Assembly (NCBI GenBank): GCA_965247225.1
Contig: CBDFGT010000017.1
Span: 206,952 to 270,951, forward strand
Length of the DNA stretch: 64,000 nucleotides
Origin: CBDFGT01 sp965247225
GTDB taxonomy: Bacteria > Pseudomonadota > Alphaproteobacteria > Rhizobiales > Rhizobiaceae
Direction: 5' to 3'
The notes beneath the pieces were generated by a model. That model worked only from the letters and a program-made list of their open reading frames with translations, was not told where the DNA came from and searched no databases. Shown one piece after another: positions 11,323 to 19,859 of the stretch (positions are counted from its first letter, which is position 1; each line of letters opens with the position of its first letter). Position numbers and translations under genes: made by a program.

Positions 11323-11721
11323 ATGACAATGAGTGATCCGCTGGGCGATATGCTCACACGTATCCGTAATGGTGCTGCTCGTCGCAAGTCGTCGGTTTCG
11401 ACACCTGCTTCGCGTTTGCGCGCCAGAGTTCTGGATGTGCTCCAGGCTGAAGGCTATATCCGTGGCTACTCCGAAGTGGAGTTTGAAAACGGCAAGTCTG
11501 AAATCAGCATCGAGCTGAAATATTATGAAGGTGCATCTGTGATCCGCAAGATCGCACGTGTCTCCAAGCCGGGCCGCCGGGTTTATGTCTCGGTCAAGTC
11601 CATTCCGCAGGTCGCGAACGGTCTCGGCATCACTATCCTTTCGACTCCGAAAGGTGTGATGGCCGATCATCAGGCTCGTGAACAGAATGTTGGTGGCGAG
11701 GTACTCTGCTCCGTCTTCTAA
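11323..11721 (+). CDS. rpsH: 30S ribosomal protein S8
   Basis: A 132-residue S8 starting MTMSDPLGDMLTRIRNGAAR and ending in the conserved VGGEVLCSVF. S8 binds helix 21 of 16S rRNA and in E. coli represses the spc operon. GGAGACGG precedes the start by about six bases. The frame is clean. Confidence 0.97.
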   Translation: MTMSDPLGDMLTRIRNGAARRKSSVSTPASRLRARVLDVLQAEGYIRGYSEVEFENGKSEISIELKYYEGASVIRKIARVSKPGRRVYVSVKSIPQVANGLGITILSTPKGVMADHQAREQNVGGEVLCSVF

Positions 11722-11763
11722 GACAGGGCAGGACTCCCAGAACGAACAGACAGGTTAAAGAAT

Positions 11764-12297
11764 ATGTCTCGTATCGGTAAAAAACCCGTTCCGGTCCCTG
11801 CAGGAGTGACGGCCACAGTGGATGGCCAGACCGTAACTGCAAAAGGCCCTAAGGGCGAGCTGTTCTTCGTTGCAAATGACGAAGTGCTCGTGAAGTTGGA
11901 AAATAACGCGGTAGTGGTAACCCCTGCTGCACCTACGAAAGATGCGCGTTCAAAGTGGGGCATGTCCCGCACCATGATCGAAAACATCTTCAAGGGTGTC
12001 AAGGACGGTTACACACGCAAGCTCGAAATCAACGGCGTTGGTTATCGTGCTGCCCTGCAGGGCAAGAACCTGCAACTGGCACTCGGTTTCAGCCACGACG
12101 TTGTGTACCAGACCCCGGAAGGCATCACGATCGCTTGCCCGAAGCCGACTGAAATTCTCATCAGTGGCATCAACAAGCAGCAGGTTGGTCAGGTTGCCGC
12201 CGAGATCCGCGAATATCGCGGTCCCGAGCCTTACAAGGGCAAGGGTGTCAAGTATGCTGAAGAGCGGATTGTCCGCAAAGAAGGCAAGAAGAAGTAA
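11764..12297 (+). CDS. rplF: 50S ribosomal protein L6
   Basis: A 177-residue L6 with the two repeated domains of the family; it starts MSRIGKKPVPVPAGVTATVD and has EYRGPEPYKGKGVKYAEE near the end. L6 supports the sarcin-ricin loop and the factor-binding site. It is 42 bases after rpsH and 12 bases before rplR. No anomaly. Confidence 0.97.
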   Translation: MSRIGKKPVPVPAGVTATVDGQTVTAKGPKGELFFVANDEVLVKLENNAVVVTPAAPTKDARSKWGMSRTMIENIFKGVKDGYTRKLEINGVGYRAALQGKNLQLALGFSHDVVYQTPEGITIACPKPTEILISGINKQQVGQVAAEIREYRGPEPYKGKGVKYAEERIVRKEGKKK

Positions 12298-12309
12298 GGA
12301 TCACACGAA

Positions 12310-12672
12310 ATGGCAAGCAGCAAAGAAGCACTCGTGCGTCGCGCCAGTCGTGTGCGCCGTCAAATCAAGTCCGTGGCCAATGGCCGGCCGCGGCTTTCCG
12401 TTCATCGCTCGTCGAAGAACATTTATGCCCAGGTTATTGATGATGTTGCAGGTGTTACACTTGCAGCTGCCTCGACACTGGATGCGGGCCTGCGGGCAGC
12501 GCTGAAGACCGGCGCTGACACGGATGCAGCCGCAGCCGTTGGCAAGCTCATCGCCGAGCGCGCTTCCAAAGCCGGTGTGACAACCGTTGTTTTTGATCGC
12601 GGTGCCTACATTTTCCACGGCCGTATCAAGGCTCTGGCAGATGCAGCGCGCGAAGGTGGCCTGGAATTTTAA
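12310..12672 (+). CDS. rplR: 50S ribosomal protein L18
   Basis: A 120-residue L18 (RVRRQIKSVANGRPRLSVHR, then KNIYAQVIDD) that binds 5S rRNA together with L5. The frame is intact. Its stop is followed by two strong inverted repeats before rpsE, described separately, which make the rplR-rpsE gap unusually structured for this operon. Confidence 0.96.
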   Translation: MASSKEALVRRASRVRRQIKSVANGRPRLSVHRSSKNIYAQVIDDVAGVTLAAASTLDAGLRAALKTGADTDAAAAVGKLIAERASKAGVTTVVFDRGAYIFHGRIKALADAAREGGLEF

Positions 12673-12678
12673 GAACAG

Positions 12679-12765
12679 GTATCCGGGCTTCTGGCCCGGA
12701 TACTTGCCGGGCCTGGAGCCCGCTTCACCGGATCGCAAAGAACCCGAAAACGGGTCTCTGCGATC
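12679..12765 (+). promoter_or_regulatory. Two consecutive hairpins between rplR and rpsE
   Basis: Bases 12679-12703 form a perfect 10-bp stem (GTATCCGGGC with GCCCGGATAC, loop TTCTG). Bases 12731-12765 form a second hairpin with outer arms GATCGCA/TGCGATC and inner arms ACCCG/CGGGT around AAAA, followed by TTT. They lie inside an operon, so they may act as an attenuator, a processing site or only a mobile palindrome. A related GGAGACCCG/CGGGTCTCC palindrome occurs upstream of purC at 46806-46828. Confidence 0.6.
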
Positions 12766-12811
12766 TTTAACGTTGACCGTTGCACCCGGAAAAAAACAAA
12801 GGAAAAGGACA

Positions 12812-13381
12812 ATGGCACAGGAAAAACGGGCTTCTCGCGAAGATCGCCAGAACCGTGAAGAGCGCGACAGCGAATTCGTTGACAAGCTCGTAGCTATCAA
12901 TCGCGTTGCCAAGGTAGTGAAGGGCGGCCGTCGTTTCGGCTTTGCTGCTCTCGTTGTTGTTGGTGACCAGAAAGGTCGCGTTGGCTTCGGCCATGGCAAG
13001 GCACGGGAAGTGCCGGAGGCCATCCGCAAGGCAACCGAAAGCGCAAAGCGCGACATGATTTTCGTACCGCTGCGTTCAGGACGTACACTGCATCATGACG
13101 TTCATGGTCGCCACGGCGCCGGCAAGGTGCTTTTGCGCTCTGCCAAGGCCGGTACAGGTATCATCGCCGGTGGTCCGATGCGTGCGGTTTTTGAAACACT
13201 CGGCATGCACGACGTTGTTGCAAAGTCGACGGGTTCCTCCAATCCATACAACATGGTTCGCGCGACATTTGACGCGCTCAAGAGCCAGGTTCATCCGAAA
13301 GACATAGCGGCTCAGCGCGGCATGAAATTTGCCACACTGCAGGCCCGTCGTACGTCTTCCGGCAACTCTGCTGAAGAATAA
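12812..13381 (+). CDS. rpsE: 30S ribosomal protein S5
   Basis: A 189-residue S5. The frame is open further upstream through the hairpin region, but ATG 12812 behind AAAGGAAAAGGAC gives the conserved N-terminus (MAQEKRASREDRQNREERDS). The double-stranded RNA-binding fold is visible (KLVAINRVAKVVKGGRRFGF), then the GRHGAGKVLLRSAKAGTGII stretch. S5 takes part in decoding accuracy and mRNA entry. Confidence 0.97.
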   Translation: MAQEKRASREDRQNREERDSEFVDKLVAINRVAKVVKGGRRFGFAALVVVGDQKGRVGFGHGKAREVPEAIRKATESAKRDMIFVPLRSGRTLHHDVHGRHGAGKVLLRSAKAGTGIIAGGPMRAVFETLGMHDVVAKSTGSSNPYNMVRATFDALKSQVHPKDIAAQRGMKFATLQARRTSSGNSAEE

Positions 13382-13395
13382 GGGGAGAACGCAAC

Positions 13396-13614
13396 ATGGC
13401 GAAGAAACCTGCAACAGCAGCCGTTGAGGCCAAAAAGACCGTCACTGTCGAGCAGATCGGTTCCCCGATCCGCCGTCCGGACGTTCAGCGCCAGACGCTG
13501 ATCGGTCTTGGCCTGAACAAGATGCACCGTCAGCGCACTCTGGAAGATACGCCAGCAGTGCGCGGCATGATCCGCGCAGTCGGCCACCTCGTTCGCGTCG
13601 TTGACGAGAACTGA
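13396..13614 (+). CDS. rpmD: 50S ribosomal protein L30
   Basis: A 72-residue L30 with the core VEQIGSPIRRPDVQRQTLIG and LGLNKMHRQRTLEDTPAVRG. The N-terminus (MAKKPATAAVEAKKTVT) is slightly extended compared with short L30 proteins, as is usual in rhizobia. It lies 14 bases after rpsE and 17 bases before rplO. GGGGAGAAC precedes the ATG. Confidence 0.96.
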   Translation: MAKKPATAAVEAKKTVTVEQIGSPIRRPDVQRQTLIGLGLNKMHRQRTLEDTPAVRGMIRAVGHLVRVVDEN

Positions 13615-13631
13615 AACGGCGGGAGAGCAAA

Positions 13632-14111
13632 ATGAAACTGAATGAAATCAAAGACAACGAAGGCTCTACACACGCCAGGAAGCGTCTTGGTCGTGGTATT
13701 GGTTCGGGTTCCGGCAAGACGGCCGGTCGCGGTGTGAAGGGTCAGAAAGCCCGTTCAGGCGTCGCGATCAACGGTTTTGAAGGCGGTCAGATGCCAATCT
13801 ACCGTCGTCTGCCAAAGCGCGGCTTCAACAACATTTTCAAGGGTGAATTTGTTGTGGTTGCCCTCGGTCGTATTCAGGATGCCATTGATGCCGGCAAGCT
13901 TGACGCTTCCGGGGTGATCGATGCGGCTGCCCTGGTGGCCGCCGGTGTTATCCGTCGCGCCAGGGATGGCGTAAGGGTTATGTCCGATGGCGAACTGACA
14001 TCGAAAGTAACACTTGAATTTCACGGTGCATCCAGGCCTGCAGTTGAAAAGATTGCCAAGTCGGGCAGCACCATCAAGCTTCTGGCTGCTGCGGAAGCTG
14101 ATGCTGAATAA
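13632..14111 (+). CDS. rplO: 50S ribosomal protein L15
   Basis: A 159-residue L15 with the Gly/Arg-rich N-terminal extension (RKRLGRGIGSGSGKTAGRGV) that threads into 23S rRNA, followed by the globular domain. It is a late assembly protein. GGGAGAGC lies before the ATG. It is the last gene before a terminator-like hairpin, after which secY starts a separate block. Confidence 0.97.
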   Translation: MKLNEIKDNEGSTHARKRLGRGIGSGSGKTAGRGVKGQKARSGVAINGFEGGQMPIYRRLPKRGFNNIFKGEFVVVALGRIQDAIDAGKLDASGVIDAAALVAAGVIRRARDGVRVMSDGELTSKVTLEFHGASRPAVEKIAKSGSTIKLLAAAEADAE

Positions 14112-14124
14112 GTGATGAAAGTTG

Positions 14125-14174
14125 ATCGCCCGGGGTGCTTCACACCGGGCGATTTTGCTCCCATATGGGAGCAA
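14125..14174 (+). terminator. Terminator-like hairpin plus second palindrome between rplO and secY
   Basis: ATCGCCCGG (14125-14133) pairs with CCGGGCGAT (14145-14153) and is followed by TTTT. It overlaps a perfect palindrome, TTGCTCCC-ATAT-GGGAGCAA (14155-14174). The first unit has the form of a Rho-independent terminator. If it works, secY-adk-rpsM-rpsK-rpoA-rplQ would need a promoter between 14175 and 14325; TTGACG at 14243 could be a -35, but no convincing -10 was seen. Confidence 0.55.
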
Positions 14175-14325
14175 TGCTTTTCATGGGTCCGCCTGCAGGC
14201 AGGTGTGACCATAAAAGTACCAAACCCGTCGGCAATTCCGTCTTGACGGGATGTGATAACAGATTTGCTGTTACCGGATATGGCCGGGTCTTCGCGCCAG
14301 AGGTAATGGTAATGCGGAGAATTTC

Positions 14326-15667
14326 ATGGCGTCTGCAGCGGAACAACTGGCCTCCAATCTCAATTTTGCGTCTTTTGCCAAGGCAGAGGATCTCAAGAAG
14401 CGCTTGTGGTTCACACTGGGCGCGCTTCTTGTCTATCGGCTCGGAACCTATATTCCGCTTCCTGGTCTGAACCCTGAGGCCTTTGCGCAGGCGTTTAAAA
14501 GCCAGCAGGGTGGCATTCTCGGACTTTTCAACATGTTCTCCGGCGGCGCTGTCTCGCGCATGGCGATTTTCGTACTGGGCATCATGCCCTATATTTCGGC
14601 TTCCATCATCGTGCAGCTGATGACCTCGGTTGTCCCTTCGCTTGAAAGCCTCAAGAAGGAAGGTGAGCAGGGCCGCAAGGTCATCAATCAGTACACGCGC
14701 TACGGAACGGTTATCCTGGGTACGCTTCAGGCCTACGGTATTTCTGTCGGGCTGGAATCGAGTGCCAATGTCGTTATGGACCCCGGGATGTTCTTCCGTA
14801 TTTCCACGGTGATCACGCTTCTGGGCGGCACCATGTTCCTGATGTGGCTCGGCGAGCAGATCACGTCGCGCGGTATCGGCAATGGTATTTCGCTGATCAT
14901 CTTCGCCGGCATCGTCGCCAATCTGCCGCATGCCCTGGCCGGAACGCTCGAACTGGGACGCACGGGTGCGCTTTCAACAGGCGTTATCCTGGCTGTGATC
15001 GTCATGGCTGTCGCCGTGATCGCGCTGATCGTGTTTTGTCGAACGCGCCCAGCGTCGGCTCCTGATCCAGTATCCAAAGCGCCAGGTCGGCAACAAGATG
15101 TTCCAGGGCGATTCCTCGCATCTGCCGCTCAAGCTGAACACCTCCGGCGTCATTCCTGCCGATCTTCGCATCGTCGCTTCTGCTGCTGCCTGCAACATTG
15201 GCGGTTTTTCAATTCTTCCAATATGCCGGAATGGGCAACAACCATCATTGCAGCGCTGGGCCATGGCCAGCCGCTCTATATGGTGTTCTATCTGCCAGCC
15301 TGATCGGCTTCTTCGCCTTTTTCTACACAGCGATCGTGTTCAATCCGAAAGATACGGCTGACAATCTGAAGAAGCACGGTGGCTTCATTCCGGGTATCCG
15401 TCCGGGCGAGCGCACCGCCGAATATATCGATTATGTGCTGACGCGCATCACTGTACTCGGCGCGATCTACTGATCCTCGTCTGCATCCTTCCTGAAATCC
15501 TGATCGCGCAGACCGGCGTGCCATTCTACCTTGGTGGTACATCGCTTTTGATTGTTGTCAGCGTCACCCTGGATACTGTAGCACAGATACAGGGCCATCT
15601 GATTGCCCAGCAGTATGAGGGCCTGATCAAAAAATCAAAGTTGCGCGGAGGGAAGAGGGGACAATGA
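14326..15667 (+). CDS. secY: Protein translocase subunit SecY (several frameshifts)
   Basis: SecY is the ten-helix channel of the Sec translocon in the inner membrane. The start at 14326 gives MASAAEQLASNLNFASFAKA, and helices 1-6 read cleanly to about residue 236. From there the frame breaks repeatedly: an extra T near 15034, an extra G near 15160, and single losses near 15199, 15212, 15291 and 15471. Joined in frame, the rest reads through FVERAQRRLLIQYPKRQVGN, LNTSGVIPPIFASSLLLLPA, NMPEWATTIIAALGHGQPLY and FYLGGTSLLIVVSVTLDTVA to a TGA at 15665-15667, about 447 residues. The end overlaps adk by ATGA. Errors of the sequence are much more likely than a dead essential gene. Confidence 0.9.
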
Positions 15668-16360
15668 GATTAATACTTTTAGGGCCGCCGGGCGCAGGGA
15701 AGGGGACCCAGGCCCAGCGGATGGTTGAGACTCACGGCATACCGCAGCTCTCGACCGGCGACATGCTGCGTGCGGCGGTTACCGCAGACGCCGAAAGTCG
15801 GCAAGCTGGCCAAGGCTGTGATGGATGCGGCAAGCTGGTCTCGGATGATATCGTTATTGCCATTGTCTCCGAACGGATCGATCAGCCGGACTGCAAGCCA
15901 ATGGTTTCATTCTCGATGGCTTTCCGCGCACGGTCGTTCAGGCGGATGCCACCGAATCGATGCTGGCAGCCAAGGGCCTGTCGATAACGGACGTGATTGA
16001 AACGCGCGTGTGAATGATGAAGTTCGAATGACGCAGCCCGTGTTTCCGGTCGCTATACCTGCGCAAATTGCGGAGCAGGCTATCACTGATGTGAATCCGA
16101 AGCCGAAAGTGCAAGGCGTTTGCGACAAATGCGGATCAACCCATCAAGCGGCGCCCGGACGACAATGCCGAAACGGTCCGCACCCGCCTTCAGGCCTATT
16201 AGGCCCCCGGGGCCGCAAGGAAGACCGCGCCGCTGATCGGCTATTATTATGCCAAGGGCAGGCTTTCTGTAGTCGATGGCATGGCCGATATCGATGATGT
16301 TACCGCTGCCGCAATTGCCAAGAAGGCCTGCGGAAGCCGCTTGAGGCTTTGGGAAAATAA
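15664..16360 (+). CDS. adk: Adenylate kinase with Cys4 LID (many frameshifts)
   Basis: Adk interconverts ATP+AMP and 2 ADP. It starts MRLILLGPPGAGKGTQAQRM at 15664 (P-loop at residues 7-15) and includes the AMP-site text IPQLSTGDMLRAAV. At least seven small indels break it, among them near 15792, 15828, 15897, 16011, 16084, 16145 and 16200. Pieced together it gives LVSDDIV, GFILDGFPRTVVQADA and a LID domain with four cysteines (YTCANCGAGYHD then GVCDKCGS), the zinc-binding kind. The probable end is KPLEALGK with TAA at 16358-16360. The exact length cannot be fixed from this text. It sits after secY as in other alphaproteobacteria. Confidence 0.85.
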
Positions 16361-16587
16361 TAGCGGCGGCAAAAAGGTTGCTTTTCCAAAAGACCGATTC
16401 CGTTAGGACCGCGCCAACTCGCGAAAATGCCAGGCGATCGGCGCGGATTTCAGTGTGAAGTCCGCATCCGGCGGTCTTTTTGACGTTTGGCGAACGGCAG
16501 ATGATCAACATGCGGTTCGCCTTTGAGGGTGACCGTAAAACGAAGCAAGCCTGCTCGGATGACAGTGGAACGCGAAGGAGAACAGGC

Positions 16588-16956
16588 GTGGCACGTATCG
16601 CTGGCGTCAACATCCCGACCTCGAAGCGCGTTGTAATCGCGCTTCAGTATATTCACGGGATCGGTGCGAAATTCGCACAGGAAATAGTCGAGAAGGTCGG
16701 TATTCCGGCTGAGCGTCGCGTTCATCAGCTGACCGATGCAGGAAGTCCTGCAGATCCGCGAAACGATCGACCGTGATTATCAGGTCGAAGGTGACCTTCG
16801 TCGTGAAAATTCGATGAACATCAAGCGTCTGATGGATCTCGGCTGCTACCGTGGCCTGCGCCATCGTCGCGGCTGCCGGTTCGCGGCCAGCGCACCCACA
16901 CCAATGCCCGCACCCGCAAGGGTCCGGCAAAGGCGATTGCCGGCAAGAAGAAGTAA
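16588..16956 (+). CDS. rpsM: 30S ribosomal protein S13 (two frameshifts)
   Basis: S13 begins at GTG 16588 behind AAGGAGAAC, reading (M)[19 protein letters not shown]. One extra G near 16741 and one lost C near 16875 break the frame; corrected, it reads [20 protein letters not shown] and [20 protein letters not shown] to TAA at 16954-16956, 122 residues. S13 contacts the P-site tRNA and forms the head bridge to the 50S. The two slips cancel, so start and stop are in one frame but residues about 53-96 are not. Confidence 0.92.
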
Positions 16957-17142
16957 TTTCCGCTTTTGCGTGGAATTCGAATAGAGGCAGGTTCAGACAC
17001 GCGGGGAGTTTGGAGAGGCCCGGGGTTGACGGTTTCGTGAACATTCGCGGGTGACAAGATCGGTTGGCAGGGCATGATGAAATCCTTTGCCGGTGGAGCC
17101 GCTGGTATTACGGCGGTGTTGAGATCACAGGAAAGGAATACC

Positions 17143-17531
17143 ATGGCCAAGGAAGCCGCGTGTTCGCCGTCGCGAGCGCAAGAACATTTCGTCGGGCGTC
17201 GCCCACGTCAATTCGTCGTTCAACAACACGATGATCACCATCACCGACGCACAGGGCAACACCATTGCCTGGTCCTCTGCTGGCACCAAGGGTTTCAAGG
17301 GTTCGCGCAAGTCGACCCCCTTTGCCGCCCAGGTTGCTGCCGAAGATGCTGCCAAGAAGGCGCAGGAACACGGCATGAAGCACGCTGGAAGTCGAAGTTT
17401 GCGGCCCCGGTTCGGGTCGTGAATCGGCGCTTCGCGCTCTGCAGGCTGCCGGCTTCACCGATCACCTCGATCCGCGACGTGACGCCGATCCCGCACAATG
17501 GCTGCCGTCCGCGCAAGCGCGCCGCGTCTGA
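17143..17531 (+). CDS. rpsK: 30S ribosomal protein S11 (four frameshifts)
   Basis: S11 starts MAKEAA at 17143 behind GGAAAGGAATACC. Two bases are missing near 17159, one is extra near 17387, one extra near 17460 and one missing near 17519. The corrected chain reads RVRRRERKNISSGVAHVNSS, FNNTMITITDAQGNTIAWSS, KTLEVEVCGPGSGRESALRA and ends PHNGCRPRKRRRV, 129 residues. S11 is part of the platform near the E site. The density of slips in 390 bases is far above the window average. Confidence 0.9.
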
Positions 17532-17647
17532 TCTTGACTCGTCGGGCCGGCCGCGATTGTTGGGCCTTGCTGCCGCGGACTGATCGGCACTTCCAGATCG
17601 CTCGGTTGATCACGATTGGATGGTGGCATTTTGGAAGGCAAGAACAC

Positions 17648-18660
17648 ATGATCCAGAAAAACTGGCAGGAACTTGATCAAGCCGAACAAGGTGGAGTTCA
17701 ACGTCGGGCGGCCGATCGAAGGTGACCGTGTCGCCGAGCCGCTCGAGCGCGGCTTTGGCCTGACGCTCGGCAACGCGCTGCGCCGCGTTCTGCTGTCGTC
17801 GCTTGCGGGCGCTGCCGTGACCGCAGTGCAGATCGACGGCGTGCTGCACGAATTCTCCTCGATTCCGGGCGTTCGGGAAGACGTCACCGACATCGTGCTC
17901 AACATCAAGGAAATCGCCATCAAGATGGACGGCGAAGGCCCCAAGCGCATGGTCGTGCGCAAGCAGGGCCCGGGCGTCGTGACGGCCGGCGACATCCAGA
18001 CGGTCGGCGATATCGAGATCCTCAATCCCGACCATGTGATCTGCACGCTCGACGAGGGCGCGGAAATCCGCATGGAATTCACGGTCAACAACGGCAAGGG
18101 CTATGTCCCGCCGAGCGTAACCGTGCGGAAGACGCGCCGATCGGCCTCATCCCGGTCGACAGCCTGTTCTCGCCGGTCAAGAAAGTGTCCTACAAGGTGG
18201 AAAACACCCGTGAAGGCCAGGTTCTCGACTACGACAAGCTGACCATGACAGATCGAGACCAACGGTTCCGTCACCGGCGAGACGCGTGGCTTTGCCGCCC
18301 GCATCCTTCAGGACCAGCTGTCGTGTGTTCGTCAACTTCGACGAGCCGCAGAAGGAAGTCGCAGGAAGAAAGGCCATCACCGAACTCGCCTTCAACCCGG
18401 CGCTCCTCAAGAAGGTCGACGAACTCGAACTTTCGGTCCGTTCGGCCAACTGCCTGAAGAACGACAACATCGTCTATATCGGCGACCTCATTCAGAAGAC
18501 CGAAGCCGAGATGCTGCGCACCCCGAACTTCGGCCGCAAGTCGCTGAACGAAATCAAGGAAGTTCTCGCTTCCATGGGGCTGCATCTCGGCATGGAAGTG
18601 CCTGCATGGCCACCGGAGAACATCGAAGATCTCGCCAAGCGCTACGAAGACCAATATTAA
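17648..18660 (+). CDS. rpoA: RNA polymerase alpha subunit (about five frameshifts)
   Basis: RpoA assembles the polymerase core and contacts activators and UP elements. It starts MIQKNWQEL at 17648. Indels lie near 17674 (+1), 18111 (-1), 18250 (+1), 18280-18287 (-2) and 18325 (+1). Corrected, the alpha-NTD (IKPNKVEFNVGRPIEGDRVA, then LERGFGLTLGNALRRVLLSS) and alpha-CTD (VRSANCLKNDNIVYIGDLIQ, FGRKSLNEIKEVLASMGLHL) are complete, 337 residues. Much of it is richer in GC than the ribosomal genes around it (rows near 17761 and 17941 exceed 70%) and uses GTC/GCC/CGC almost to the exclusion of GTT/GCT/CGT. Confidence 0.91.
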
Positions 18661-18707
18661 CAGTTAACGCAGGACCCAAGGCATCCTGCATGTGAAGGAG
18701 AATAGCA

Positions 18708-19127
18708 ATGCGCCATCGCAGAAAGCCGGCCGCAAGCTCAACAGGACTGCCAGCCACCGCAAGGCAATGTTTGCCAACATGGCTGCCTCGCTTATCACTG
18801 CATGAGCAGATCGTAACAACGTTGCCCAAGGCCAAGGAAATCCGCCCGATCGTGGAAAAGCTGGTCACGCTGGGCAAGCGCGGCGATCTTCATGCCCGCC
18901 GCCAGGCCATTTCGCAGATCCGCGACGTGGCTGTGGTTGCCAAGCTGTTCGATGCGATTGCAACACGCTATGCAACACGCACAGGCGGCTATATCCGCAT
19001 CATGAAGGCTGGCTTCCGCCAGGGCGACAATGCGGCTCTGGCTGTTGTTGAATTCGTTGACCGTGATGTGGATGCCAAGGGCGCAGGCGACAAGGCGCGT
19101 CTGGCAGCCGAAGCCGCGGCGGCATAA
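18708..19127 (+). CDS. rplQ: 50S ribosomal protein L17 (hidden compensating frameshifts)
   Basis: The frame is open from 18708 to 19127 and from HEQIVTTLPKAKEIRPIVEK onward it is normal L17. Residues about 5-30 are out of frame: two extra bases near 18722-18726 and one near 18801 add up to three, so no stop appears. The other frame gives the expected KAGRKLNRTASHRKAMFANM and AASLIT. An automatic caller would accept the gene with a wrong N-terminus. L17 is near the tunnel exit. It closes the alpha operon and is followed by a strong terminator. Confidence 0.92.
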   Translation: MRHRRKPAASSTGLPATARQCLPTWLPRLSLHEQIVTTLPKAKEIRPIVEKLVTLGKRGDLHARRQAISQIRDVAVVAKLFDAIATRYATRTGGYIRIMKAGFRQGDNAALAVVEFVDRDVDAKGAGDKARLAAEAAAA

Positions 19128-19150
19128 GATCAGAACATATGTTCAAAAGC

Positions 19151-19187
19151 AAAGGCCCGGATGCGCAATCATCCGGGCCCTTTTGTT
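19151..19187 (+). terminator. Terminator after rplQ
   Basis: GGCCCGGAT (19154-19162) pairs with ATCCGGGCC (19171-19179), followed by CTTTTGTTG. It ends the ribosomal block. The converging msrQ stop is at 19211, so it may serve both strands. Confidence 0.85.
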
Positions 19188-19210
19188 GTGATACACATTT
19201 ATGTGATCGG

Positions 19211-19859
19211 CTACCGCACCATCGCACCCGCTGCCTTGCGCCTTTGTCTTTTGGCTTCCATAATCCGCGGACGCACCAGCCGATAGGCCAGCAGCACGGC
19301 GGTCACAACGAGATAGAAGCCGATTTCCACGGTCGTCACCTTGAACGACAGGTAATAGTGGATTGCGGCAAGGGCTACGATCAGGTAGCTGAGCCTGTGC
19401 AGCCTGTTCCAGTTGGGGCCCAGCTTTTTGATCGACCAGGTGTTGGATGTCAGCGCGAGCGGGATCAGGAAAACAATGGCGGCCATGCCCAGCGTGATAA
19501 ATGGCCGGCGCAGCACATCCTGCACCACGGACCCGATGTCCATCTGCCGGTCGAGCGTCAGATAGACGGTAAAATGCATCATCACATAGTAAAAGGCCAG
19601 AAGGCCAAGCGCCCGGCGGGTAGCGCAGCCATGAAATGTCTGCAAGATCGCGCAGCGGCGTCACCACCAGCGACAAAAGCAGGAACCGCAAGGCCCAGAG
19701 GCCCAGAATCTGGAGAAAGGTTTTGACCGGATTGGCACCCAGCGCATTCAGGGTGCCAAGATAGAGATACCAGGCGGCGGGCAAGAAGCCGATGGCATAA
19801 AGCGCCCAGACGGATGGCTTGTGATAGGCCTTTGGCAGGGCAGGGATGAAGGACAGCAT
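19211..19859 (-). CDS. msrQ: Heme-binding membrane subunit MsrQ (one-base frameshift)
   Basis: MsrQ is the inner-membrane heme b protein that passes electrons to MsrP for repair of oxidised methionine in periplasmic proteins. From ATG 19859 it reads MLSFIPALPKAYHKPSVWAL and several hydrophobic helices. After DISWLRY the frame shifts because of one extra base near 19619; corrected, it continues RRALGLLAFYYVMMHFTVYL and ends KAAGAMVR at TAG 19211, 215 residues. Histidines in the helices (MMHF, AAIHYYL) are the likely heme ligands by family analogy. Its ATG overlaps the msrP stop by one base. Confidence 0.88.
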
